A stretch of DNA of 22,046 bases from Larix sibirica. Its lineage: Eukaryota > Streptophyta > Pinopsida > Pinales > Pinaceae. Position 1 is the first letter of the stretch, and each line of letters starts with the position of its first letter. Below are positions 1 through 9,974 of this stretch, one piece after another. A model generated the notes under the pieces. It had not been told where the DNA came from. It worked only from the letters and a program-made list of their open reading frames with translations, and ran no database searches. The translations under genes were made by a program, and so were the position numbers. Location of the stretch: positions 918-22,963 of the forward strand of contig NWUY0300021040.1 in assembly GCA_004151065.3 (NCBI GenBank), given 5' to 3'.

Positions 1-747
1 ATTCCGAAGTTACATATACATCAACATGTGCGATACTAGTTTTTGTTAAAAATTGTCTAGAAGAAGTACAAAGATTAAAAATTGGCAATTCTAGAATTTC
101 AAAGAAAATTCTTGGAGCACCATATGAGGGATTTGGAAGTGTATGAGTACTCATAATCATATGGGTATCAACGTCCAATATAAAAGTATTCTTGAATCCT
201 TCCAAAGTTTCTTCTACAAGTCTTTGAAATTGGTCTCTAAGATTTAGAACAACTACATGAACAATGCAGAATGGGAAAAAGTGTTAACGTTGGGGGATTG
301 TAACTTGTAGGTCATAACCCATAATTAATCCAAGGTACAATCGTTGGAAAGGAAATGTAGAGGAGAATAGAATATAAGGTTCCGAATTTTGAAATATGTT
401 TAGTTGTTTCATAAAGTGAGCATAACAAATCCTCTAGGCTTGATGGGGAAAGATAGTTTTCAAACTAGGTAACTTCCAAAGTATCTTAATCTTTGGGAAA
501 AGGTTATGGGATGATATAGGAGAATTCTAGATGTGAAATTGAGCATGTATGACTACATATATTTCATAATGGTGTTTGTACAATGGTTTAGAGGCGCATT
601 CAACTGTGCAAAAGCATATTAAAGTTGTGTGTTAACTAGATAGATGCAATATTAAACCAAGGATGGCTAAGTGGTTAGTAGTATGGTAATACTACTGGTG
701 AGTAGTGAAAATAAAGTATTATTAGGAAGGAATCAAACACACCAATA
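1..747. other. Unannotated AT-rich stretch
   Basis: No frame longer than a few dozen codons is open on either strand, and I recognise no family motif. At 663-673 there is a short match to a tRNA A box (TGGCTAAGTGG), but no B box follows at a suitable distance, so I do not call a tRNA or SINE. The stretch is probably decayed intergenic or transposon DNA. Confidence 0.5.
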
Positions 748-1062
748 ATGGATGTTGTCTTATGGAATAAGAATTCATCCAGGGTAATTATTGTGATTCC
801 TATTTGTAATATGAATTGCAAAGAAGAGCTATGGGATCTCTTGATTATTGGAATAGTTATTTTATGCCCTATGAGAATACTTGGAAAGGGAATGGAAGAT
901 ACCAATAGATGGAGAAAAGAAGTGGGATTCATGACCATTGTAGTCGGTTGTTGTATACAACCAATTATCAATGACAACTAATGGAAAACATGGAACATAT
1001 TAGCAGATAAAGAATGTGCAAATCATACAAACGATGGGGAAATCAACTTTGTGGGAAAGTTT

Positions 1063-1073
1063 ATACATGCTCA
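1063..1073. repeat. Left target-site duplication of the first SINE
   Basis: The 11 bases ATACATGCTCA recur perfectly at 1311-1321. They sit on the poly(A) side of the minus-strand SINE, as expected for target-primed reverse transcription. Confidence 0.85.
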
Positions 1074-1310
1074 TAAGAGTTTTTTTCCATGTGATTTTTC
1101 TGTGGAAAACCCCCAGGCACTTCCCCTCATTTCGAGGATGGTACCCAAGGTAAAATCATATTTTATAGGGCACAAGTCCAATCAACAAGGGCTTGAAGCC
1201 ATTACAACAATATACCCATTATGAGCTCATCATATCACTTAGGGGAATAGAACCTGGGTGGGGAGGATAACACTCCATCCCACAACCACTCAGGCCATAC
1301 CCAATTGACA
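1074..1310 (-). mobile_element. tRNA-derived SINE, apparently full length, minus strand
   Basis: A SINE copies itself through an RNA polymerase III transcript that LINE enzymes reverse-transcribe. Read on the minus strand, the element starts at 1310 and has an A box TGGCCTGAGTGG (1297-1286) and a B box GGTTCTATTCC (1254-1244). The 31-nt gap between them matches tRNA-like promoter spacing. A body of about 150 bp unrelated to tRNA follows, and it ends in an A7 run, seen as T7 at 1080-1086 on the plus strand. The flanks carry an 11-bp perfect direct repeat ATACATGCTCA at 1063-1073 and 1311-1321, extendable to 14 bp with one mismatch. Pol III boxes, tail and target-site duplication together make this call strong. 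I cannot name the family. Confidence 0.87.
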
Positions 1311-1321
1311 ATACATGCTCA
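1311..1321. repeat. Right target-site duplication of the first SINE
   Basis: Perfect copy of the 11 bases at 1063-1073, directly abutting the 5' end of the minus-strand SINE. Confidence 0.85.
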
Positions 1322-1502
1322 AAATATTTTTAGGATATTGACCAACAATTTATGTGTAAATAATTGGAAGTGGGGAAATTTCACTAATATTGAAGTTGTT
1401 GATTGGTTAATGATGCATTCCAATGAATGTGGATCTATTCTATGGTTTAGAATTGTAGTAAAGAGCTCCAAGGATAGTTTAAAAAAATCTAGAATTAAAT
1501 GA

Positions 1503-3833
1503 GGCCATACAAGTGAAAATTATATTTGACCTTGGCATGCCTTGCAAAAGGAAATGGAATTTGAAAAGACTCCAAATGGAGTTGGAATGGAACTCATTAC
1601 AACACTATGAATTGCTAGGAAAATCAAGTAAAGATAATATTGGGTAAAGATGGGCTTAGGAAACGAAACAATAAGGGAAGTCAATAATGTTGTTAAAGAT
1701 TGGAAAGCAGGAATGGTGAACTTGGGTTTGGCTAGAGTTGATCAAGGTAACTAGAGCAGCAAGGCAATGTGCGTAGGAAACTCAAAATTGAGGAAAATAT
1801 TGTTGCATATTCAAATGGGGATAAGGACAACTCGAAACAACATTGAAATTTTCTATGATGACAAAGGAAGCTACATAATTCTAAGAAGATTGTGATAGCA
1901 TCGATTGGAGAACAATGTCAACAAGGCCAAAATGACAGGAGAGAGGCCATCCATTGCTTCAATTATGATGAGAAAGAGGAATTCCATTCTATGAAGAAGA
2001 TTTGAAAGGGAGAATTCCTCAACTCATCTCTTTCCAGTGCATTTATAATTTCTAAGTTCTATATATAGGCACTAAGGCATGGGAATTCTAGAAATGTGAA
2101 AGAAGTCAATAGCTATAATGCATATGCACTAGTGGGCATACTAAGAAATAATGTATAGTGCATATACATGATAAAGAAAATTGGTAAAAGTAGAATGATA
2201 TTACATATAATGCAAGGAGTGCACAGTATGATAATTATTGGGTTGATGATGGTTATAGGATCATAAACGGTTTTATAGCATGGCTGAAGATATAGATGAT
2301 CATGCTGCATAGGACAGTTAGTCAAAGAAGAAATGATAAGGATAGTAAAACATTGATCAAGAGGTGGTGAAAAGGGCTATATATAATCCTTCATGAAAAC
2401 CCAATTGATCAAGTAACACCAAAGATCTAAAATGGATCTATTTGTTGGATCCAATTTCACTCCAAGCAAGGGGTTGAGCTCAACACCTAAAAGTCACTAG
2501 TTTTTCATGTTAATGGCTTTAAAACCTTTGCCTAGACATCATCTAAAGTCATTTTTCATTGCATTATGGTAGTTCATAATCCGCTAAGGCATGAATTGTA
2601 TGTGGAGCCTTATCTTATGTAGAGACATAAACAAAAGGAAGGAAGATTAATTTTCCGCACACTGCATAAGCATTCAGTGAAGGTAAGGTGCATACAAAGG
2701 TGTGAGCAAGGTTGAGTAGAAACTTAGCTCCATGCTCTACACTCTACAAAAGGATAAAACAACAACATGAAGAATAAGGCATGTGAATCAAGGGACTTGA
2801 CCAACTTCTACATCAAGAGCTCCACATTAGGATGGAGTTTTACCTCCACAGAGAATAAACAAGCGTACACAACCAGCTTAATAAATATAAGGTTATGTGT
2901 GGACAACATGGAAAATGATGTGAATACTTAAGATGACAAAACATGTATAACCCAATGAATTGGAATGCCCCACATGGCATCCACATAAGCAACAATAACT
3001 TTAAAATAATAATATTAAGCCAATTCCATATGATGAACATGTAAGAGAAGGTTATGATTTAGATGGTTTCAGTGGTATCATTCAATGTGTCTATAAAAGA
3101 ATATGGAGACGTAGCTATACTGGATTCTAGGGTGTCTTGGCATTTCAAGTGAAATGGAATTGTTAGATTAAAGTAATGATGTAGTTGATTGATGTAGAAA
3201 GAGGTAGTTGGGGGAGGAAGGTGAAATATGTGCTCAGAGAGAGATGGAGGCAAATCTAAGGCAACAATGGTTGTTTGGTTGATCTCTTTGCCTTGATAGA
3301 AGAAGGTAAGAAGGGGGACTAAGGATGAGAATTCAAAAACTCATTGTACCCATGTCCATGCTCAAAGGATGATTCTGAACATGGTGAGAACATGAGTTAA
3401 ACATCGATTACATCCATGTCTAGAGAATGAATGTCAATGAGAATTGATGGAGATGCAATAATCTCAAAAAGATATTATGACTAAGAACACAAAACAAATT
3501 ATTTTCCATTCATAAGAATATGCATATAGAAATTGTAACATCATAGGATTTTTCTACGAGCCAAATGCATGAAACACATAAAAAAACTCACCATGGTTAT
3601 GAATATTATCCTCACAGCGTTGGATTTATACCTCTAAGAATGTAGAAGGGGAGAAAGAACGCTCATTTAGAGTGTATCTCCTTGTTCCTCAATCAATGAA
3701 GAGTAAACATAGATAAACAAGTTATTCTCTAAAATTAACTAAGCTCTATGGTGGTGAATTGACTCAACCAAAGGTTGAGAAATTAGGGATCATATTGGTA
3801 TCAGATACAGGTTTGAGCATAATGAGAGATACA
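1503..3833. other. Long stretch without a recognisable gene
   Basis: Apart from a loosely open plus-strand frame at 1638-1888 (one internal TAG, no recognisable motif), I see only short chance frames with unbiased composition. A small imperfect hairpin (13-bp arms, one mismatch) lies at 2118-2130 and 2157-2169. None of the short minus-strand frames between 2113 and 3253 resembles a known protein. The stretch is most likely decayed repeats. Confidence 0.45.
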
Positions 3834-4227
3834 TGTGGAATTAGGGATTTGGTTAGAAAATTATAAAAAATAGAAGCAAACAACAATAACAATAGAACAC
3901 AGTATTTATGTGGAAACCCTACTATCTGCAGATAAAACCATGGGGCAATAACAACTTTGATCATTTATTATTACATTGCAAAAATGAAACTTACAATGCT
4001 TTCTTCTTTTGTAATGCAATGCCAAGGGTCGCTTCTCTTTTATACAATACATAAGAAGGCTCCAAAAGGAACTGAAATACACTAGAACGGTCTATAAATT
4101 TTTACCTCGAGGTATTGGCCGTCTCCCACAACACACCCGACGCATACGAATCGCACAAGGGGGTAGTCATGTACCACTATACAAGAAAATCTTTGAAATA
4201 TATGGATATTGACATCACCTCCTAGCA
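3834..4227 (-). repeat. 3' LTR of the Ty1/copia element, minus strand
   Basis: On the minus strand the LTR begins TGCTAGGAGG at 4227, directly after the purine-rich tract AAGTGGGAGAA. That is the usual polypurine-tract-to-LTR junction of plant copia elements. A TATA-like TGTATAAAAGAG lies near 4045-4035 on this strand. A U5-like segment ending in CA at 3834 gives the proposed far edge, with a TG...CA layout. The inner boundary is well supported. The outer edge at 3834 is a best guess, because no second LTR is present for comparison. Its 5' partner is missing because the element is truncated at about 6075. Confidence 0.6.
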
Positions 4228-4240
4228 TTCTCCCACTTGA
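4228..4240 (-). other. Polypurine tract of the copia element
   Basis: The minus-strand sequence AAGTGGGAGAA immediately upstream of the TGCTAGG LTR start is the standard primer for plus-strand DNA synthesis in Ty1/copia elements. Confidence 0.65.
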
Positions 4241-6075
4241 AGTCGATATACAAGAACTTACTTTCCTATGTTTTTCACTCACGTGTCATTTCCCAATGAT
4301 GCCTTCATCACATTTTCAGATATCCCATATAATTTTTTCACCATTCAAACTTCTCTACTATGAGTGGCTTTGTAAGCATATATGCAATATTTTCATTGGT
4401 ATTGGTTTTATGCAACATGATTCTATCTTCTTCCATCATTTTCCTTATGAAATTGTACTTAATATCAATATGTTGTGTGTGATCATGAAATATTGGATTC
4501 CTTACTAATGGAATAGCACTTTGACTATCAAAATGCAAGTGATCTTCCCCTACATTATATTGAATTCATTCATCAATCACTCTATCCATGTTGCTTCTTT
4601 ATTGGCCTCAGTTGTTTCCACATGTTATGCTTTAGTAGTTGATAAGGCCACCACTGGATGTAACTTATATGTCTAGCTTACGGCTCCACCAATAAGAGTG
4701 AAATTATATCCTATAGTAGACTTCCATCCATATTTGTCTCCACCAAATTCATAACCTTGAAAACCTTTCATTTGTGAATATATCGTTTGTAGCAAATAGC
4801 AATATATGAATTTCTACTTAAATATCTAAGTATCCACTTCACAAACATTCCAGTGCTCCTTACCAAGATAAACCATGAACTGACTAACAACTCCCACTAC
4901 TTGGGAAATATATGTTATATTGCTCACCACATAAAACATGAGGATCCCTACTACTGATTAATGTGGTACATGAGACATGTTTTTCTTCTCTGCTTTTGTG
5001 TTAGGACACTANATTATAAGACAACTTGAAGTGTGCAGGAAGTGGTGTACTAACTGGTTTTGCATTCTGCATTTTGAAGCACTACAAAATATTTTCTATA
5101 TATGAATTTTGACTTAACAAGATCTTCCCACTTACAATGTCCTTGTGTATCTTTATCCCTAGAATTTGATTTACCACCTTTAAATCCTCCATTTCAAATG
5201 TCCTATCCAACTGAGCCTTAACATCAATGATTTTCTTCATGTTGGGGCCTGCAACAAACATGTCATCCACATACAATAACAAGATAATATAATCATCATC
5301 ATCAAACCTATTATAATACGTGTATACACAATGGTCAACTTCACTTTACTCAACCTTGGCTCTTCATAAAGGTGTCAATTTTTTTATACCAAATCCTTGT
5401 AACCTGTTTCAATCCATATAGATATTTCTTGGGCCTGCAAACCAAATGATCTTTGTTTTTTTCTTTATATCCCTTGGGCTTATCCATATAAATATTTTCC
5501 TTAANTTAGCTTCACAACTAGAGAGAAGATTTCATTAAACTATATACTTGACTTCTGCACATAGCCTTTTTGCATCAAGCAAACTTTATAACATTCTTAA
5601 AACCCATGATTTTTCTTCTTTACTTTGTACACCCACTTGCTTTTAACAACCTTTGTTCCTAGTGGGAGATCCACAAGTTCCTATGTTTCATTCTTGTGTA
5701 GCGCTTTCATTTCCTTGTCAATGGATTTCCTCCATTTATTTGCATTCTCATATTCTCTAGCTTCCTGAAATGAACTAAGTTCACCATCATCAATTAACAA
5801 AGCAAAGAAGACTAAAAATTAGGAGAATACCTTTCTGGATATATCTTGGGATGTGTAGATATTCTAAGTTATGGTTATTGAACTTGTTGTTCTTCATGCT
5901 TATTAGAAGCTTCATTTCCATCTTATCTCATTTCTAATTCAACAAGTACAATCTCAGGTGTATGTTTTACCTCCATCCTTCGCATGGTTTTTCCATTAAA
6001 AACAACATCCTAGCTAACAATTACCTTATGGTCAGTAGGATCGAAAAGTATATACCCTTTTAATGTATTATCCTA
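4228..6075 (-). pseudogene. Ty1/copia pol remnant: end of integrase, RT and RNase H
   Basis: The 3' half of a copia polyprotein, broken by frameshifts and stops. Reading on the minus strand, the integrase C-terminal segment (KGYILFDPTDHKVIVS near 6060-6010) comes first, followed by a variable linker. RT then begins with a WELVDLP-type start near 5690-5660, WVYKVK and GYVQK, followed by KYLYGLKQ at about 5440-5415. The catalytic LLYVDDMFVAG lies near 5280-5250, where both Asp residues are intact. RNase H follows, ending in a DSQSAIPLVRNP...HIDIKYNFIR...MLTKPL segment at about 4535-4345. Gag, protease and the integrase core are absent because the element is cut at about 6075 by the gypsy junction. 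Two n bases (5012, 5505) lie inside. The copia order IN-RT-RNaseH is diagnostic. The element is non-autonomous. Confidence 0.9.
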
Positions 6076-7470
6076 ATCGATAAGTTGAAGACCTTGATGA
6101 CTTATGCTCATGTTCTGGCTACCCCCAATTTCACCAAACCATTTGTACTCGAATGCGATGAATTTGGCATAAGAATAAGAGTTGTGTTCATGCAGGATGA
6201 CCACCGCATTGCATTTGAAAGTTGAAAACTAAAACCAAGGGAATAGACAAAATCCACATACTACAAAGAGTTGTTGGAAATCATTCATGCTTTGGTAAAA
6301 TGGAAACAATACTTGTTGGGAGCCAAATTCTTGGTCAAAACATACCACAATATTTGAAATGTTTCCTAAAGCAAAAAATCATATCACCAGAAAAACAAAA
6401 ATTAGGTGAGCAAAGTCAGAACTTTTGACTTCGAGATTCTTTATAAAAAGGGAAAGGAAAAATTGGTTGTTTATAGATTATCAAGGAAGGATGAGGGCGA
6501 TGTCGCATTATGCTCTATTTTAGCAATTACTCCTGAATGGATCATAGATGTTCAAGCCGGGTACGTGAAAATTCTAGAGATACGAAAGTTAATAAAGGAA
6601 GTTGGAATTAATAAGGAAACAAGATCAAAAATTACTTGTGAGAATGATATAGTATGGTATAAAGGAAGGATATATTTACCCAAATATTCTAAATTCAAGA
6701 TCCAAGTATTAAAAGAGAATCATGATTCTCGGACTGTAGCCCATGTTGGATTCTTCAAAATACACTACAACATTCGACATTCCTTCTTTTGGAAAGGAAT
6801 GAAGATGGACATACAAAAATATGTGACAAAGTGTGACACTTGTCGGCACCAAAAGTTTGAATCAGTTGTATCACTAGGTCTCTTCCAACACCTTCATATT
6901 CTAGATAAAAAAAATGGTCAGAGGTATCGATCGGCTTTATCACGAGTCTCCCCACCTCCGATGGGAAGGATAACATATTTGTAATCGTATACATATTAAC
7001 CAAATATTCTCACTTCATTGGAATATCATACAAAGCTAAATCCAGCCAAGTTGTTAATAGTCATGTAAAAAATATCTATAGGATCCATGGGTTCCCCAAG
7101 GTTATTGTAAGTGATAGGGATCCCAAGTTCACTAGTAACTTTTAGAAGGAGTTATTCCACTAGGATGGGACCACATTAACAATGAGTACCTCCTACCATC
7201 CCCAAACAAATGGACAAAGAGAAGTGGTAAATAAATACCTTGAAGCACAACCTTGGGGAACCATTCAAGTAGATAGAATGGCTCCCCAAAATTCCGTAGG
7301 TGTGCTTCAAGGTATTTATTTACCACTTCTGTTTGTCCATTTTTTTGGGGATGGTATGAGGTACTCATTGTTAATGTGGTCCCATCCTAGTGGAATAACA
7401 TCATCAGGACGCAAGTAAGGCATTTATTCTCGTATGTATAATATGGGGAGCCATTCTATCTACTTGAGAA
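6076..7470 (+). pseudogene. Ty3/gypsy pol remnant: RNase H and integrase
   Basis: The 3' part of a gypsy polyprotein. The end of RT and the RNase H start lie at 6080-6240 (FTKPFVLECDEFGI, then RIAFES*KLKPRE). KWKQYLLG follows near 6298, and after frameshifts FDFEILYKKGKEK lies at about 6424. The integrase zinc finger spans about 6721-6850: H in HVGFFK, H in IRHSFFW, then CDTC near 6833. The catalytic core includes KYSHF, then HGFPKVIVSDRDPKFTSNF near 7086-7142, a stop, and STSYHPQTNGQREVVN near 7185. The first catalytic Asp of the DDE triad appears replaced by Gly (SIGFI near 6930 where families have SMDFI). The second Asp and the Glu motif remain. Gag, protease and most of RT are absent. The 3' end is scrambled by an inverted duplication. 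Confidence 0.88.
7151..7399. repeat. Foldback: 99-bp inverted repeat of integrase sequence
   Basis: The arm 7151-7249 is the reverse complement of 7301-7399 with 3 mismatches that I count by eye. A 51-bp spacer lies between them. Both arms encode the same integrase segment (STSYHPQ...GQ.EVVNKYLEA), on the plus strand for the left arm and on the minus strand for the right. A second, 24-bp perfect inverted pair is interleaved with it (7265-7288 and 7444-7467). The arrangement A-B-A'-B' therefore suggests that a segment of about 135 bp was copied in inverted orientation into its own source. Confidence 0.9.
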
Positions 7471-7804
7471 ACTCAACTATACGATGAAGAGATCACTTCA
7501 CAATTCATCATTACCATGCCCACTCCAAGTTGACCATTAGTAATTGGAGTAAAAAATAATTGGATACCCATAGCTTAGGATTTTTTATACTAAGATACCC
7601 TGTAATTTCCCCAATTCCTAGTCACAATTTTCTCTGTCGAAGTGAGCCATTCTAAACCTGAAATGCGCCCCATGCATTTTTAGGGAAAATATAAGCTGGA
7701 AAGAAACTTTCTATTTCCTTGGATTTTCCCCTGAGGAAGGGAAGGGGGGATAACACTTTGAATTTAATATGCTTGGTATTTTATTGTTTCCTGAAAATTA
7801 CAAG
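7471..7804. other. Unassigned spacer after the gypsy fragment
   Basis: No convincing frame or repeat. The first few dozen bases may be decayed gypsy sequence continuing from integrase. I see no LTR end, tRNA or SINE boxes here. Confidence 0.4.
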
Positions 7805-9270
7805 ATGATTGTATTTTGCTTTATGACTATACTAATAAGTTCTGATGATGACAATGTTGAGTTACATGATAGTGAAATGGCTTATAGTTGAACCAATCTA
7901 AAGGGTAAAGGAGTGCACGAACTATCAGTCTCCTCATCTGAAGAGGAGAATACCATCAACACACATTTCAAAGACACCAGCAATGATACCAAAGTTGAGC
8001 CTTCATACAAGTGGGGAGAGATATATGGGATTTTCAAAAACAAAGCTACCCAAGTATACCCATTTAAGGTATAGATGACATGGGAGTTTATCAGAACATA
8101 CCAAGAGAGGAGTTTCATAGGGTGGCCGCTAGCCCAACCATTTTTCCATGTGTCAAGATAATCTCCTAGATCCTACCAAGGGTAAATGTTGAAGACCGTC
8201 TAATTATGAACATGGAGAATCCAAAGTCATAGCATCCTTCAATCCTTCCAACTTGGAGTCCTGCTATAATTTCCCGACACCAAAAGTACATATGACAAAG
8301 GAGTGGATTATATAAGTGCAACTAGATATCTATGTTTGCATCAAAAGATGGTGGATGGAGGAGAAAATATTTAAAGCTAGGGGGAGGGTGGTCCATACTC
8401 TACCAAGTGTCTTTGCCCCTGCTATCGGATGGCATTGATGATGTTGTCCAGGTTGTGTGGTGAATAAGATGCATGTATATTTTATGAATCGTAGGTACCT
8501 GTGATACATACCGTGGTCACCCATGGCTACACTTTCAACCATAGATCCGTTCTATCTATTAAATTAAGTAAGGCTATCATAACTACAAGGAACCCACCAC
8601 CAAGGTAGGATGCCAAATTCTACGTGTTATCATATCTGTTAAATGTGATTTGTTCCTCAAACACATTCCAGGGGATGAGGTGGACATGGAATCCTTTTGA
8701 AACAGTCATTCATATATATTGTAAGTTGCTATGGGAACAAAAGTACATGGGCAATTACTATAATATTTGCAAAGAGTTCATAAGGCCCTTGCACACACTC
8801 ATCCATCAACAACCAGCTAATTGTATGCCTGAGGATGCATTTGAAATTCTAATAGATATAGGATATTGGTATCTCATCAAGGATTATTCATATCTAAGTA
8901 TTTATGGGTGCTCTTAGCCTCCCCACATCCTCCCCATATATGTCATTAATAAGGTAGTGTTGATGGATATTGCATATCAAACATACATCAATGAAATTGG
9001 ATCAACACCATCAACAAGTAAGAAGTCTGTGTGGCCTCCACTGGATTTAATTAGGAAATTACAACATAGAATATATAAAGTTGGCATTCCAAGAAGGGCT
9101 AGATCTAAGTTCTTTTCACTCAAGTCCCAATAATTTTAAAAGAAATGACCCTCTCAAGGTAGTAAAAAAAAATTGTGACTCATGCAAATTTAGCTACCCT
9201 TACACCCATGAAGTCTTCCAGGAAGAGGAAATCTACAAGAGTGTTTGTTCATTAGAAGAGATGTCATGAA
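7805..9270 (+). pseudogene. Orphan decayed coding region, N-terminal module
   Basis: I cannot assign a family. A frame opens at ATG 7805 and reads through two stops to about 8160. It contains an acidic Ser-rich patch (SSDDD, then SSSEEE) and a segment GWPLAQPFFHVS. Positions 8179-8560 are heavily broken. A 97-codon open frame (8624-8917) contains aromatic-rich MRWTWNPFE, LLWEQKYMGNYYNICKEF and IDIGYWYLIKDYSYL. After a single TAG it continues in register to 9131, then shifts frame (9081-9269) into a Cys-containing segment with YPYTHEVFQEEEIYKSV. The long run of biased, mostly open sequence in one direction argues for a real ancestral gene or an extra transposon ORF. It is followed without a gap by the coiled-coil module. 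No intron boundaries were identified. Confidence 0.55.
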
Positions 9271-9841
9271 GATTTGGAAAGGGAAAGTAGGATGCAGCCA
9301 CATCAAAGGAAAAAAAATACAGGGGAATGTGGGAATCTCTATTAAGAGGGAAAGAAGAAGCTGCCAGGAAGAAAGAAGAGGAAGAAGAACCATATAGGAT
9401 TGCACAAGAGGAAAGGTTAAAGAAGGAGAAAAAAGAGCAATTAGAAAGAGAAGATAATACCAATGAACTAGAGACACCCAGTCCAATGTCAACTAGAACC
9501 ATCACTCCCACTATCAAGCCTTCTCTAGCTATCCATATCACTAGATGGAACTTTCCACTCTTAGAGCTTGGTTTTGGATGCCCTACACCTTTTAAAGAGG
9601 AAACAATGGCCTCACAAAGTTCCTATTGATTTAATAGCGAGAATAAATAGCTAGTAAAAAGGACTCACATGAGACTTAAACTATTTGATCAACAAGCAAT
9701 GGGAGTAACAATGGAACTCCTGGCCTTCACCCAGGTGGGAAAAGATCTAAAGGAAATGGCCTTATAAAATGTGTCCAATGCTATGGATGCAGAATTTAAC
9801 ATTAGTAATATGGTTGAGGAGATTGGAAGTTATAAAAGAGT

Positions 9842-9856
9842 AATAAATACTTTGAA
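9842..9856. repeat. Left target-site duplication of the short SINE
   Basis: Fifteen bases, AATAAATACTTTGAA, identical to 9960-9974. A single copy is present at the empty site in the neighbouring tandem copy. Confidence 0.88.
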
Positions 9857-9959
9857 TTTTTTTTTGTAAGCTAGTACCCATGGGGATTTGAACTTGTGAC
9901 CTTCCATTTACAACTTCTCATCTCATTTAATCATTACCAATTGCTTTGCCCCTGTGGGA
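9857..9959 (-). mobile_element. Very short tRNA-derived SINE, minus strand
   Basis: On the minus strand the element begins at 9959. It has an A-box-like GGCAAAGCAATTGG (about 9951-9938) and a B-box-like AAGTTCAAATCC (9895-9884), and ends in A9 (T9 at 9857-9865 on the plus strand). It is flanked by a perfect 15-bp direct repeat AATAAATACTTTGAA at 9842-9856 and 9960-9974. The paralogous copy 2 has this 15-bp sequence once and no insert (near 10754-10768), which proves an insertion at this point. At about 103 bp it is barely longer than a tRNA. The A box departs from consensus more than the one in the SINE at 1074-1310, and the two do not look like the same family. Confidence 0.85.
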
Positions 9960-9974
9960 AATAAATACTTTGAA
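9960..9974. repeat. Right target-site duplication of the short SINE
   Basis: Perfect copy of 9842-9856. It could extend two bases outward with one mismatch. Confidence 0.88.

Larger units (their letters stand above)
748..1502 (+). pseudogene. Decayed open frame of unknown family, split by a SINE
   Basis: I do not recognise the family. The frame runs from ATG at 748 to an in-frame TAA at 979-981, then continues open to the SINE insertion point near 1073. On the far side of the SINE the frame resumes at 1322 in the same register and runs to a TGA at 1500-1502. Counting only one copy of the target-site duplication, this gives roughly 169 codons with a single stop, far fewer than chance allows in DNA this rich in A and T. 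The right-hand part is rich in Trp, Asn and Ile (for example NNWKWGNF, then VVDWLMMHSNE). This suggests coding ancestry, either host gene or transposon. Downstream, 1638-1888 holds another loosely open plus-strand frame with one TAG, which may be a continuation. Confidence 0.4.

Noticed and set aside
294-330. GGGGATTGTAACTTGTAGG resembling a reversed tRNA B box
   Set aside because: The key bases differ from consensus and there is no A box at the right distance on the minus strand.
663-690. tRNA-like A box (TGGCTAAGTGG) suggesting a tRNA or SINE head
   Set aside because: No B box within 30-60 bases, no cloverleaf pairing, no tail and no target duplication.
2118-2169. Imperfect hairpin with 13-bp arms
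   Set aside because: AT-rich alternating sequence makes such pairings common. The loop of 26 bases and the lack of context give no sign of function.
7132-7368. Minus-strand 78-codon frame starting with integrase-like sequence
   Set aside because: It is the right arm of the foldback read backwards and not a separate gene. It is covered by the repeat entry.
9190-9541. Overlapping minus-strand frames of about 100 codons rich in Ser, Leu and Phe
   Set aside because: They are antisense shadows of the Lys/Glu-rich plus-strand module. GAA/AAG codons read as TTC/CTT on the other strand.
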